Assembly (NCBI RefSeq): GCF_023053635.1
Contig: NC_086178.1
Location: 90,256,226 to 90,320,225, forward strand
Length of the DNA stretch: 64,000 nt
Reading direction: 5' to 3'
Source: Elgaria multicarinata webbii
Lineage: Eukaryota; Chordata; Lepidosauria; Squamata; Anguidae
In this document: one piece after another, positions 1-10,686 of the stretch
Numbering within the stretch: position 1 is the first letter of the stretch
How the letters are laid out: every line of letters begins with the position of its first letter
Program-made: the position numbers and the translations under genes
The notes under the pieces: model-generated
Databases searched by the model: none
What the model saw: only the letters and a program-made list of their open reading frames with translations
What the model was told of the DNA's origin: nothing

Positions 1-290
1 CATCAAGATCCACCAGGCTAGTTAGGGCCCAGAAGGACCCGTCTCCCAAAAGAGAGGACATGGCCTCATCTTTGTTAGCTTTTAAATGGACCTTAGAAAC
101 ATATTTGTTTCAAACTGTTTTCTGGCAAAAGTGGCGTGAGTTGGGTTTTTAACTGCTTTAACTACTGCTGTTGTGCAGTTTATGTAATTTGATTGTTTTA
201 TTCATATTTTAATATTTGTTTTATGATTTTCATTATCTCTTGTAAGCTGCCTTGGGAGTGCTTTGCTTGGGGAAGGGTGCAATTTAAACT
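1..290 (+). mobile_element. LINE 3' end (L2/CR1 group), 5' truncated at the window edge
   Basis: It includes T-rich DNA with gtaagctgccttgggagtgctttgcttggggaaggg, close to the 3' UTR of L2-like LINEs common in reptiles. No coding part remains. Confidence 0.5.
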
Positions 291-447
291 GAGAACTGGC
301 ACAGGGCAAAAAGAGTTGAAAAGCTTCCCAGCGCCATGTCCCCTTAGAGCTGCTTTTCAAAGAGGAAAACGGAGATCCAATTGTAGGTCTCCATCAACTT
401 TCCCAGCCTCGTTGTCTGAGTTTCAGCCTTCAATTCAAACCGTCCCA

Positions 448-530
448 TCTATGGGTCCCCAGATGATGTTGAACTCCATTATCATTCTTGAGGATGGCCA
501 TGTTGGCTGGGGCTGATTATAATCCAATAA
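448..530. repeat. Family B palindromic repeat, diverged
   Basis: ccagatgatgttgaactcc is followed by ggccatgttggctggggctgattataatcc, the two half-arms of the family with about 20% change. Confidence 0.5.
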
Positions 531-565
531 CATGGGGTGGGGGGCGAAGGTTGGGAAAGGCTGCT

Positions 566-629
566 AATTGAAGATTGAACCTCGGACCTTATACATTCAA
601 AGCAGGGACTCCACCACTCAGCCTCTCCT
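566..629 (-). mobile_element. tRNA-Ala-like SINE head, fragment
   Basis: On the minus strand it reads GGCTGAGTGGTGGAGTCCCTGCTTTG and then GAGGTTCAATC, the A and B boxes of a tRNA-Ala-derived SINE. The downstream body is missing. It is not a functional tRNA, because the acceptor stem does not pair. Confidence 0.55.
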
Positions 630-1005
630 CATAAATAATATGAGTTAACAAACAAGTACCAGTACACAACAAGACAAAGGTACAGTCATGAATCCACGGA
701 GTCAGTGTGTTGATCTCCTATCACGGTCAGGATTGTGCCCTGACTGGTATCACAAACACCCTTCCTGAGCGAATCGCAAGGGAAGGGCTCATGTGACTGG
801 GCTCACTCATTCTTCACCTGCCGAGACGTTTCAGTGACTAATTTCCCCGGAGTGGTTTGTTTGCCTACTCCTTAGGAGTGGCTCGTGTCCCTTGATTCAA
901 AATAAGCTGATTCGGTGTGGCGCATGGTATGACTCCCTGCTAGCTCAGTTACCATTTGGTAAAATCCAAACACCGCCCCCACCCTGCCATAGCTCAGAGT
1001 GGTGA

Positions 1006-1031
1006 TGGAGAGAGAGAGAGAGAGAGAGAGA
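1006..1031. repeat. (AG)n microsatellite
   Basis: About 13 units. Confidence 0.95.
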
Positions 1032-1189
1032 ATAAAGCATTTGGCAACATGGGGATAATTATAATATATTCTTTTATTTCTATCGTTTCAGCTTCTACCT
1101 TCATCAGTGACAGTATAAGAGCTGAAACACCCATCCACACCCCAGGGGGGGACAGTTATGGAAAGTTAGTGCTGTGGATGGAATTCCCA

Positions 1190-1600
1190 GGTTGTAAGAG
1201 AAATCCCAGAAGCTGTCTTCATGGCACTGAGTTGGCGCCGCCTTCCCCCCAGGGGTGGGGTGCGGAGATCCCATACCAAGGAGGATGTGCGGGGTTTCTG
1301 GCAGTCATCTGGGCACTGTAGCCCCCCACTCACCCTCTTCCTGGTTTCTGGTGACCAATCATTGGTCACCTTCTGCCAGGACCGCCCCCCAGATCAGCCA
1401 TGGAGCGAGGTCAGACAGTGGAAGAGCCAGGGTGACCTCACTCCCGCTGAAAAAATCAGGGTAAGTCCCTGACTGGTTTTTCTGCACAGCTCCACAGGAA
1501 AGCCCCGCTGTGCCTGTGAATCTGCAGCTGCATCATATAAGTGACGTAGTGCAGATTTGCAGCCACCACGGGGCTTTGGGCATGTATAGACAGCCCCAAG
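1190..1600 (+). repeat. Family I interspersed repeat, about 400 bp, ending in a TATAGACAGCCCC motif
   Basis: It shares the order of motifs (ggtcacc...ttctgccagg, a gtaagtcc..gactt stretch, gctgca..tcatataa.tgac, ccaccacggggc, and a final tagacag) with copies at about 7165-7580 (minus), 43000-43345 (plus) and 44900-45330 (minus). It is probably a non-autonomous DNA transposon. The superfamily is not known to me, and the short ORFs in it are not conserved between copies. Confidence 0.5.
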
Positions 1601-2815
1601 AGGTGGTGTTCTCCTCCTAGTTCACGCCATTTGGAATCAACGTGTCCAGTCTATAAATCCAAATGTTTCCCCTTGTTTCAGGGACTGTTGGATTAGATGG
1701 TTGTTCTATAGGAAATATTGCCATGTCTGAAAGGTGGTGGCCCTTCTGAATTAAAGTGTTTTGCCACAGGCTGTTCTGTCTTCCTTGTCATGATTGCTGT
1801 CTTGTGTTTTCTGAATCTTGTATGATGATCCTTGGTGGTTTTGCCAACGTCCTGCATGTGACATATATTACACTGCTAGATTTGCCAGTTGCCTTCTTTT
1901 AAGAAGATAGATCTTTCCAGTCATCGCACAGAATAAGGATTTGTTGAAGGTGTTAGTGTCGCAGAACTACCTTCATTTAGTTAAAGATTTCTGGATAGCA
2001 GTAACCCAGGATTCAAGACAAGACCTGACAGGAGTTGTCCTAAGGCAAATGGCTTGTTCTTATGTAGGGACGTCTTTATCAATTACAATGTTTATATCTT
2101 GCCTTTAGCCCTTCACAGTGTTGATTAAAACAATACCGGGGGAGCAGTAACAAAAGGTTGCAGTATGGAGTCCTCCTCTTCAGAGGTCTGGCCAGTCAGG
2201 TTCCCATGCCGTTTACTCCATTACATTCCCCCTGCACCATGGTCCGTCAGCATTCTGTGCCCACTGAACATGGTCACCCCTCCTGGGGCTGCTTACCAAG
2301 GTTCCCCAACTGCTACCACCACCTTAGGGCTTTTCCCCTAAATATTTTTGGGACTTCTGACATCCTTGCCCTTTTCCCAAGTCTACTGATACCTCCCTCT
2401 TGTGCATGGGTAGTGTTTTGATAACAGAAGGATCCAAACTTGGAGAATCGGTTTCCTCTTAGTATATGGAGGATACAATCCAAAATTCATAAAACGATAT
2501 ATAAAGACTAAAAGCCAAACCGATACCAGATATTAATTACACAGAAATGTGGAGGTGGGTGGGAGAGTGGGGCAAAATCAAATCAAAGACAAAAAGGGTT
2601 GGGCAGCCCTGGCCCACGGGCTCTCACTGCCTGAGGTATGAAAGAACATGCCCTGAGCGCCAAGGACCCTTCTCCCCCACACATCGCACAGCCCTGCTAG
2701 CAGCGGTGGGTCTTCCTGGCAGGGTTAGGAGGGAACGGCGCCATTTGCTGCTCTTCCTGCTCCACCGCCTGATGCCAGCACCTTACCTTGCTTCATGATA
2801 GAGCCGGCGTTGGTT
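1601..2815. other. Intergenic DNA, nothing recognised
   Basis: AT-rich to mixed composition with short ORFs only. I could not assign a repeat family or exon. Confidence 0.4.
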
Positions 2816-2860
2816 TGGGCAGTGGACCAAAATCAAAAATGGGAGGAGAGAAGCACCCAA

Positions 2861-3665
2861 GAAAGGTGCAAAAAGGGGAGAAACAAGTTCTCAAGATGCT
2901 GAACTTTTTATTTTTTTAATACTAGGTTGAGAAGCCTGATGCGTTTCGGCCTGTATTTTTGCTAGGCCTCCCTCAGGGGGTTGTAGGAAGTAGTTGCTGC
3001 TAATAACCAGTGAAAGACATTTTGTTGTTGAGAAGAACTCTGCAGACTACGAGCTTCATCACACCAGAGTTATACTGTATAATCACTGCGAATTGTGTGC
3101 AAAGGATTCCGAAGTTTTCCAGTTTATAATCTGCTTTTATTGTGAAGTACTCCCATGTATCCTGCTTTAATTGTGCTATAAAAGCAAAAGACTTGCCGTA
3201 TTTGATACTAGTTTTCGAGCATATCATCCAAGTGGCCACTGGGGCGCAGGAGCAGGATTTGAAGAAAAATTAAACAAATGCTTACATCTACATCAGCTTT
3301 AAAGATAAAGACATCAAAATTGGCACAGTAATAGATATTAAGGAGAGCTTTAAGCATACCAAACTGGAATCGGATTGGGTCATCCGTTGATTTTTTATGA
3401 TTTTTTTACATTCCCCCCTTAAACCCATTTCCTGGTATGCAAAGGATCTTGCCGCCCAATAGCAATAACAACGCCGACAGCTTAGCACTGTAGGAGATAA
3501 TTTGAGGAAAACAGGTACGTGGGATGAAGCTCTACTTCCTACAACCATCTGAGGAAGGGCTAGCAAAAATACAGGCCAAAACGCATCGGGCTTCTCAACC
3601 CAATATATATATATATAAAAGTTCAGCATCTTGAGAACTCGTTCCTCTCCTTGTTGCACCAGTGG
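2861..3665. mobile_element. Fold-back element with inverted arms of about 135 bp
   Basis: The left arm 2861-2995 and the reverse complement of the right arm 3530-3665 align almost end to end. Both start GGTGCAA and share gttctcaagatgctgaac, gagaagcc.gatgcgttt, ggcctgtatttttgctag and ggttgtaggaagtag. The middle (3040-3530) recurs in reverse orientation at 5775-6385. No transposase frame is visible. The superfamily is not assigned. Confidence 0.75.
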
Positions 3666-3737
3666 ACCAAAATGCCAATAAAGAGGGGGCTGGTGGGGGC
3701 CTCCCAGAGTAAGCGGTTTCACAACATGGGGCCTGGG

Positions 3738-3880
3738 TGCTACAAGTTCTGGTTTGAGCCTCTTCTCAGTGGGATGGGATAGTGTGGGCAGGATGTGATG
3801 TCATGGGTTCCCACACGTATGCCTAACAGCAGTGTTTGAACGCCAGATCAGGTGGCTCAGCTGAGCCGTCCCACATCCCA
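3738..3880 (+). repeat. Direct repeat copy 1 (partner at 5001-5140)
   Basis: It shares caagttctggtttgagcc, gggatgggatagtgtgggcagg and ctcagctgagcc with the downstream copy, with roughly 85-90% identity by eye. The role is unknown. Confidence 0.75.
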
Positions 3881-4681
3881 GCCAACTGGACCTCTGATGG
3901 GCAATGCAAAGCAAGGCCTCTGTTGACAAACAGCAATGTGTAAATTTTATGCAAACTGTTGTCCTTCTTCGTCCTCTTTTTTGATGACACGTTTCCTCTC
4001 TTTTTTCTTTGGCAATTCCTAAGCAGCCACCCTAGAAAAAGAGCAGTCCTTCCTCCTTGGTGTTCTCCAGGTTTTCCTACTCCAGTCTCTAAGTCCAGCA
4101 CATGACACCTGGTGGGAATCTACACCATTGGTTTTCTAACATTAGGAATGGGTTACTGTGACGTACACCGTCACATGACGCCGGGTATCTAACGCTGTAT
4201 ATGAGTTGTACTTACAGGTTTTATTTCGTTGTCCCTTTTCATTGTTGCTCAGAAGTAGCGGTTATATTGCTGTTATGTGCCCCGTTCTATCGTCAGTTGT
4301 TCTTTTCCGGAAATTTCAAAGTGAGTTGATCCACCAATAGCTTCCCAATAGCTTCCACTTCCGTTACCCGCCTTTAGCAACTGCTTTAGCAGTGTTTTGC
4401 CTCGTGTCTTACTGCACTATTCTTGGTGAGGCGAAGGAAGGAGATCAGGAAGGGGGCGGAGCAAACAGAGCAGCTCAGCTAATCACAGAGAAAAGGCAGA
4501 AAAAGCTACAAGGACAGAACAAACAGTGTGCCCTGCTATAATGAATAAATACCAGCAAAGCTAAGGGTAAGTAACGCTACATTCCCTGAGTGTGCCCTGT
4601 GACGTTAAAAACCGAAACAGATAACAACGCTAAAAATGGACAGAAACAACATTATAAGCGTATACGCCTCCTGGCGCCTAC

Positions 4682-4970
4682 ACTGTACTCCTTTCATCGC
4701 CAGCTGAAGACCTTTTTATTCACTCAGTATTTTAACACTTAATTTTAACTTAAATTTAAATTTTACTGTTTTAACTCTGTATTTTAATCTTATATCAATT
4801 TTGCTGCGTGGTTTTATCCTGGTTGTGCTTTTTATACTGTATTTTGTATTTGTGCTTTTAACCTGTTGGTTGTTTTATTATGGTTTTAATTTTTGTGAAC
4901 CGCCCAGAGAGCTTCGGCTATTGGGCGGTATAAAAATGTAATAAATAAATAAATAAATAAATAAATAAAA
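4682..4970 (+). mobile_element. LINE 3' end (L2/CR1 group) with (AAAT)n tail
   Basis: It starts at cgccagctgaagacc, runs through a T-rich 3' UTR to cccagagagcttcggctattgggcggtata and ends in AAATAAAT units. Related tails occur at about a dozen places here, for example 10158, 14020, 35216 and 55988. Confidence 0.8.
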
Positions 4971-5000
4971 TAGTGTAGAAGTGTAGTGTTTAGAAGACTC

Positions 5001-5140
5001 CAGACAAGTTCTGGTTTGAGCCTCTTCTCACTGGGATGGGATAGTGTGGGCAGGATGTGATGTCATGGATTCCCATATGTATGCATAATAGGAGTGTTTT
5101 GTTAGAACTCCAGATCAGGTGACTCAGCTGAGCCCTCCCA
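5001..5140 (+). repeat. Direct repeat copy 2 (partner at 3738-3880)
   Basis: Same orientation and motif order as copy 1. The 1.1 kb between the copies holds unassigned DNA and a LINE tail. Confidence 0.75.
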
Positions 5141-5433
5141 CTTCATCCACACCCCCAGGATGACATCATCCATTCACTTTGAATCACCTGATGATATCCC
5201 CAGATGCTTTCGGTTGGAAAGCACACGTAAGACTGACTGGGCAGGATTACTTAGTTTCATTGAATTGCACAACCCCCAGAACCCAATCCCCCACCCCCCA
5301 GATTATGTTGTGCAGACAATAACAAGGAATATCTGTGACTGAGAGAATATTCAGCTATAACCTAGGCTTGGACTGATCCAAAGATTAATTTGTATGTAAT
5401 CGGTATTTGCATAGATTTGTGGCTAAGATCAAA

Positions 5434-5530
5434 AGCAGAGCTATGTTGGATCAGACCAAAGTCCATCTAGTTCCTACAGTGGCCACACAGATGTCTCCAT
5501 GAAGCCCACAAGCAAGAAATGAGGACTATA
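5434..5530 (-). mobile_element. CR1/L3-like LINE 3' fragment
   Basis: The text tgttggatcagaccaaagtccatctag with cagtggccacacag is the reverse complement of the common reptile CR1/L3-like 3' end. Confidence 0.55.
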
Positions 5531-5774
5531 ACATGTTTGCTCAGGATTCTTCAGTAAGGAAAATTCCAAAATCCATATCAGAGCAAGATCTTTATTAGGC
5601 CAACCCAACATTTACAAAACACTGGGTCTTTGGGTTGTCTTAAAAACAGTATTGCCCTAATATGCCAGTGTGGTGTAGTGGTTAGACTGTTGGACTCGGG
5701 AAATTCGGGTTCAAATCCCCGCTTGCCCAGGAAGCTCACTGGGTGACTTTGGGCCACTCATTCCCTCTCAGCCA

Positions 5775-6222
5775 TAGAGCTTCATCCCATGTACCTGTTT
5801 CCCTCGAATTATCCCCTACAGTGCTAAGCTGTTGTTGTTGTTGTTGTTAGCCGGGCGGCAGCGCTCCTAAGATCCTTTGCATACCAGGAAATGGGTTTAA
5901 GGGGGGAAATGTAAAAAAATCATTAAAAAATCAACAGATGACCCAATCCGATTCAAATTTGGTATGCTTCAAGTTCTCCTTAATATCTATTACTGTGCCA
6001 ATTTTGATGTCTTTCTCTTTAAAACTTGCGCAGATGTAAGCATTTGTTTAATTTTTCTTTAAACCTATCAAATCCTGCTCCTGCACCCCCAGTGGCCGCT
6101 CGGAAAACAACAAATGATTCGCTTGAAAAGTAGTATCAAAATAGGGCGGGTCTATTGCCTTTGAAGCACAATTAAAGCAGGATGCATGGGAGTACTTCAC
6201 AGTCAAAGCAGATTATAAGATG

Positions 6223-6259
<37 letters not shown>

Positions 6260-6448
6260 TTTATTTGTTTGTTTGTTACCCGCCTCTCCCTCTGGATCGA
6301 GGCGGGGTACAACACAAAACTTCAGAGTCCTTTGCATGCAATTCGCAGTGATTGCACAGTATAACGCTGGTGAGATAAAGCTCTAACTCTCGTGACCATG
6401 TGCAGGAGAAACAGAATGCTGATTGACCGTGGCACGGTGGGGAACGGA
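5775..6448 (+). mobile_element. Second copy of the fold-back core, in reverse orientation, inside a SINE
   Basis: agagcttcatccca, cctacagtgctaagctgt, gatcctttgcataccaggaaatggg and later motifs align to the reverse complement of 3534-3040. The GGTGCAA arms are missing. A small SINE/LINE tail with (AAT)n sits inside at about 6225-6320. The right edge is approximate. Confidence 0.7.
6225..6259. repeat. (AAT)n microsatellite
   Basis: About 12 units, attached to a minus-strand retroelement tail with cgaggcggggtac. Confidence 0.95.
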
Positions 6449-6624
6449 TGGTTATTGTAAAGATCAAACGGAGAGGAGGACGTACACCGCCTTGGGTTCC
6501 TTGGAGGAAAAGGTGGGATATATACTGTATGTAACAAATAAATAAAAAAATATGGAGTTTGGATTTTTTTTTACCCTTTGCTTGTGTGTGTGTGTGTTTT
6601 GGTGAGGGATTTTTATCGAAAGCT

Positions 6625-6708
6625 TGTGGCCCTCCAGATGTTGTTGGAGAACAACTCCTATCATCCCTGACCTTTGGTTATGCTGGCTGGGGCTGATGGG
6701 AATTCAAG
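6625..6708. repeat. Family B palindromic repeat
   Basis: ggccctccagatgttgttgg and ggctggggctgatgggaatt mark the two diverged arms. Confidence 0.6.
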
Positions 6709-7164
6709 TTACGCACATTTGATCTACTGGAACACCTGAAGCAAAAGACTAACAGAGCATTAAGTAAAGTGTCAGCTTTCAAAGGGACATAATAATGGCT
6801 GAACTGTATCTGGCAGTGTTGCAAGTCCAGGTTCCAGGCAGTTCAGGAGCATCAGACTTAATGGCCCATTGTAAATACGTGATGAAAGTCACACTGGACA
6901 ACACAATATCCTGCCAAAGGAGGGTGGTTTTCGTTACTTTTTAAAGATTTAAATTCTTACTACACTTTTTGCCTGAGTTGCTTCATAAGTTCCTATCAGT
7001 TACGAGCAAATTCACAGGCTTCTGTGACTCATCACAGAGCCGTCTGGGGAGCATTATTAGAAAATCTTGACTCCTCGTTACTCTTTTTTAACAATTGCGT
7101 CAGAAGCGGTTAACCCAACATCCAGTAAAAAAAAATCACCAGCAAATCCCAGGCTGCAAAGACG

Positions 7165-7580
7165 GAAGTCAGGGTCTGTCTATATGCCCTGTAAACCCCG
7201 TGGTGGCTGCACAGTGGCGCTGTAGCGTTTATACGACATGGTCACCAACTCACAGCTAGTATGGGCTTTTGGGGCAAAACTGTGCAGTAAAAAAAGTAGC
7301 TGGCTTACCGTGGCTTTTCCTTTTGCTGCGAGGTCACCACCTTCTTTCTGCCATCTGTCAGTGGTGACCTCGTTTTGCCTCAAGATTAGGGGACATTCTG
7401 GGTGTGGGTCAAGGCCCACAGTAGGTCGGGGGACATGTAAGAAGGCCAAACAGAATGCAGGAGGTGGGCTGGGTGAGCTTAATATCTTCTGGAGCTGCCC
7501 GAAAAATACATGGTTCCTCCTTTAGTGGAGATTCGCTGCTCCCACCCCGCAGTTGTGATACTGCGGGGTTTTCAACAAAT
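7165..7580 (-). repeat. Family I interspersed repeat, minus orientation
   Basis: It starts with gggtctgtctatatg and aaaccccgtggtggctgc, the reverse complement of the end of the 1190-1600 copy. Internal ggtcaccacc..gtggtgacc forms a small inverted repeat. Confidence 0.45.
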
Positions 7581-7703
7581 GAGCAGCAAAGTGATGCCAT
7601 CAAGGTGCCTCCCCCTGATGTCCCCCTTTGGCCTGACATCCACTTCACACATGATGGGAATCTGCAGGTATATGCCTGTATTCTCCAATATATACAAGAT
7701 TTA

Positions 7704-7814
<111 letters not shown>

Positions 7815-7902
7815 TTACATCATAAACAAGCCATGGGAACACAAAGCCAATTCATTTGGCTCTAACACAAATCACCTACCCCTACCTGGCACACCCACAC
7901 CC

Positions 7903-7972
7903 CCGATGACTGGGGATGATGGACATTGTGGTCCAGTATATCCAGAGGACACCAGGTTGGGAAGGCTGCTCT
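7903..7972. repeat. Family B palindromic repeat, right half
   Basis: It reads ggggatgatggacattgtgg and then accaggttgggaaggctgc. Confidence 0.55.
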
Positions 7973-8027
7973 TAAAATATCACTTGGAAAGCCACCAGTA
8001 CTTTGCATGCAGTCCAATCCCTGCTAT

Positions 8028-8145
8028 CTCACAGGGTTGTTGTCGTGAGGATAAAATGGAGAAGAGGAGGATTATGTACGTAGCCTTGGGTTCCTTGGAG
8101 GAAAAAGGTGGGATATAAATGCAATAAATAAATTAAAAATAAATA
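8028..8145 (+). mobile_element. tRNA-SINE 3' part
   Basis: tctcacagggttgttgt, aggataaaatggagaag, ggttccttggaggaaaaagg and an AATAAATAAA end match the tail of the SINE at 5661-6550. The head is missing. Confidence 0.7.
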
Positions 8146-8169
8146 TTTGGTGATACTTATTTGGAGAGA

Positions 8170-8305
8170 AAATTGGTTAGATCCTGATTTAGTTATACTT
8201 AATAGTAAAACCTTTAAAATCAATGGCACTTAGTCATGATTAACTGAAGTCCCATTAATTTCAGTGAGTCTGCTCTAAGTATGACTGAATTGGGATCCAA
8301 CACAA
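8170..8305. repeat. Family K repeat, palindromic and diverged
   Basis: tagatcctgatttagttat...gactgaattgggatcc are inverted ends, and gaagtcccattaatttcagtg is the family core. Confidence 0.5.
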
Positions 8306-8440
8306 TAATATTTCTTAAAAATACATCATTAACTTCATTTTTTTCTAGGGATTCATAGACTAATATGGAAATGAAGGCTGGAATGAATTTATAGGTGAAC
8401 ACATGCAATAGCCTCATTTATCTGGCAATAGCCTCCTTTA

Positions 8441-9457
8441 TAGGGTGACCATATGGAAAGGAGGACAGGGCTCCTATATCTTTAACAGTTGTTTTGAAAA
8501 GGGAATTTCAGCAGGTGTCATTTGTCTGTCTCTTCTGCCAAGACTCTCGTTCATGCACTGGTTATCTCTCGGTTGGACTACTGCAACCTCCTTCTCTCTG
8601 GCCTCCCCTCATCTCACATCAGTCCGCTGGTCTCTGTCCACCACTCTGCCGCTAAGATCATCTTCCTGGCCCGCCGCTCTGACCATGTCACTCCGCTTCT
8701 GAAATCTCTTCATTGGCTTCCAATTCACTCCAGAATCCAATATAAACTTCTCCTGTTGACCTTCAAAGCTTTTCACGGTCTAGCTCCTGCCTATCTCTCC
8801 TCTCTCATCTCACACTATTGCCCCGCTCGTGCTCTTCGCTCCTCTGATGCCATGTTTCTCGCCTGCCCAAGGACCTCCACTTCCCTTACTCGGCTTCGTC
8901 CTTTTTCCTCTGCTGCCCCTCATGCCTGGAACGCTCTTCCAGAACACTTGAGAACTACCAACTCAATCACAGCTTTTAAAACTCAGCTAAAAACTTTTCT
9001 TTTCCCTATAGCTTTTAAACTTTGAGTTTGTTCTGACTCTATACTGTTAGCTTCACCCTACCCGGTGCCTGTTTACACTTCCCCGTGCCTGTTTGCATTC
9101 TCTTTCCCTCCTTATTGTTTACTACAACTTTATTAGATTGTAAGCCTATGCGGCAGGGTCTTGCTATTTACTGTGTGGTCTGTGCAGCACCATGTACATC
9201 GATGGTGCTATATAAATAAATAATAATAATAATAATAATAATGGTGAAATTCTGTCTTATCACAACATTAAAGCTGCAGAGCCCTGCCTTTTTTGTACCT
9301 CGACAAGAGGACAGAACTCTTGCAGCTTTAACTGTTGTGATGAAGACAGAATTTCACCAGGTGCTGCATGCATACAAATGACACCTGCTGAAATTCCTTT
9401 TCAATACAACTGTTAAAGATACAGGAGCCCTGTCCTCCATTCCATATGGTCACCCTG
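8441..9457. mobile_element. hAT MITE family A, copy A1, split by a LINE
   Basis: The left end tagggtgaccatatgg is at 8441 and the right end ggtcaccctg is at 9457. The flanks ctccttta and ctcatttg agree at 6 of 8 positions, as an aged 8-bp target duplication. The left arm stops near 8524, and the element resumes at 9242 after an L2-like LINE. Confidence 0.85.
8525..9241 (+). mobile_element. LINE fragment (L2/CR1 group): C-terminal end of the reverse-transcriptase ORF plus 3' UTR
   Basis: The open frame 8522-9025 reads SRLDYCNLLLSGLP, LHWLPIHSRIQYKLLLLTFK, APHAWNALPEHLRT and FKTQLKTFLF, which is the conserved C-terminal tail after the RT domain in L2-like LINEs. It is followed by a UTR with gtgctatataaataa and an (AAT)n tail. 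The 5' truncation is typical of target-primed insertion. The open frame suggests a young copy. Confidence 0.88.
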
Positions 9458-9658
9458 CTCATTTGTCTTTTCTGTTCTGACTTTCAGGCTCTCCACATTC
9501 TCTGGCAGCAGAAGCCTTTCCTAGCACTGCTACATGACATCATTTTTAACCTGCAGATACCAGGGACTTTCCTGCTGCAAAGCACGAAGCAATAGTTCTT
9601 CTCTGCCCACTCCTCAAGTACCTGAGGTGAAGCAGCCATCCCAGAGTGCAGGACACAG

Positions 9659-9904
9659 AATAATGGGATCAAGTTACAGGAAGCCAGATTCCGGCTGGAC
9701 ATCAGGAAAAACTTCCTGACTGTTAGAGCAGTACAACAATGGAACCAGTTACCTAGGGAGGTCGTGGGCTCTCCCACCCTAGAGGCCTTCCAGGTGCAGC
9801 TGGACAGCCATCTTTCAGGGATGCTTTGAGATGGATTCCTGCACTGAGAAGGGGGTTGGACCCGATGGCCTTATAGGCCCCTTCCAACTATACGATTCTA
9901 TGCA
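9659..9904 (+). mobile_element. CR1 LINE 3' end
   Basis: agccagattccggctggac, aaaaacttcctgactgttag and ggccttataggccccttcc lead to an ATTCTATG end, the hallmark of CR1 in sauropsids. It is 5' truncated. Confidence 0.9.
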
Positions 9905-9952
9905 TCTCAGCTTTTATCAGATCCACACAGTCCTTAACAAACCCAAGGATTA

Positions 9953-10140
9953 TAGGGTTATAGAACCTCTTTCAACCTGAGAGCTGAATTCCATTTCGGA
10001 GACGTTTTCTGCAGCCACATTCCAGTGGTGACCAGAGGCGAAGGCAAAAGAGGCAAAGCCACCACCACACCAAATTCCAAAAATGCCATCATATTTTAAG
10101 TTGCAGTAACAGCTTTAAGCTAACTAACAATACAATCCTA
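9953..10140 (+). mobile_element. hAT family H, diverged copy
   Basis: agaacctctttcaacctgag, agctgaattccatttc and cattccagtggtgacc match the complete copies at 11280 and 42219. The ends are eroded. Confidence 0.55.
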
Positions 10141-10157
10141 TAAATATTTGGCAACAA

Positions 10158-10474
10158 AGAAGAGGGCCTTTTCAGTGGTGCCCCCCCAATTATGGAATGA
10201 TCTCCCCAATGAGGCTCGCCTGGCGCCAACATTGTTATCTTTTCGGCGCCAGGTTAAGACCTTTCTCTTCTGCCAGGCAGTTAACAACATGTGCTGAGTT
10301 TGTTTGTTTCTTACCCCAGAATAGCTGTTTATACAAGGATACTGTTGTTTTCATGCTTTTTATGTTTTTAAATTTTGTATATTTGTTTTTAATGTTTACT
10401 GTTTTTAACTTTTGTAAACCGCCCAGAGAGCTTCAGCTACGGGGCGGTATATAAATTCAATTAATAAATAAATA
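10158..10474 (+). mobile_element. LINE 3' end (L2/CR1 group)
   Basis: It contains agaagagggccttttcagtgg, attatggaatgatctcccc, a T-rich UTR and agagagcttcagctacggggcgg with an AATAAATAAAT end. It is closely similar to 35216-35879. Confidence 0.82.
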
Positions 10475-10513
10475 TTTAGTCCTACAACTCCCAGCATCCC
10501 CCAGCCAGCTGTA

Positions 10514-10686
10514 CTAGAGTAACAAGATACAAAAGAGGGCAGGGCTCCTGCAGCTGTAACTGTTGTGATGAAGCCGGGATTTCACCTGGTGCTGCATGCA
10601 TACAAATGACACCTGCTGAAATGCCTCTTTCAATACAACTGTTAAACATACAGGAGCCCTGTCCTCCTTTCCATATGGTCAACCTA
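10514..10686. mobile_element. hAT MITE family A, copy A2, right half only
   Basis: It runs from ctagagtaacaagatac to catatggtcaacct. The left half is missing, and the break abuts a family-C fragment (10481-10513). The final CCTA runs into ccctaaccctgg. Confidence 0.8.

Larger units (their letters stand above)
5661..6550 (+). mobile_element. tRNA-derived SINE split by a foreign repeat
   Basis: The head at 5661-5774 has an A box (tggtgtagtggttagac) and a B box (ggttcaaatccc) followed by ctcactgggtgactttgggcc. The tail at about 6449-6550 has gagaggaggacgtacaccgcc, ggaggaaaaggtgggatat and an AAATA-rich end. The two parts form one SINE. The DNA between, 5775-6448, is a copy of the fold-back element's core. 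Confidence 0.75.

Noticed and set aside
956-1472. Cluster of overlapping frames at a GC-rich patch
   Set aside because: They fall in the family I repeat and the (AG)n run, and are not conserved in other copies of the repeat.
3738-5140. Direct repeats as ends of an LTR element
   Set aside because: No TG...CA ends, no primer-binding site or polypurine tract, and no coding remains between them. The evidence is too weak to name such an element.
5661-5774. Possible tRNA gene (good A and B boxes)
   Set aside because: There is no closing acceptor stem, and the sequence continues into a SINE body.
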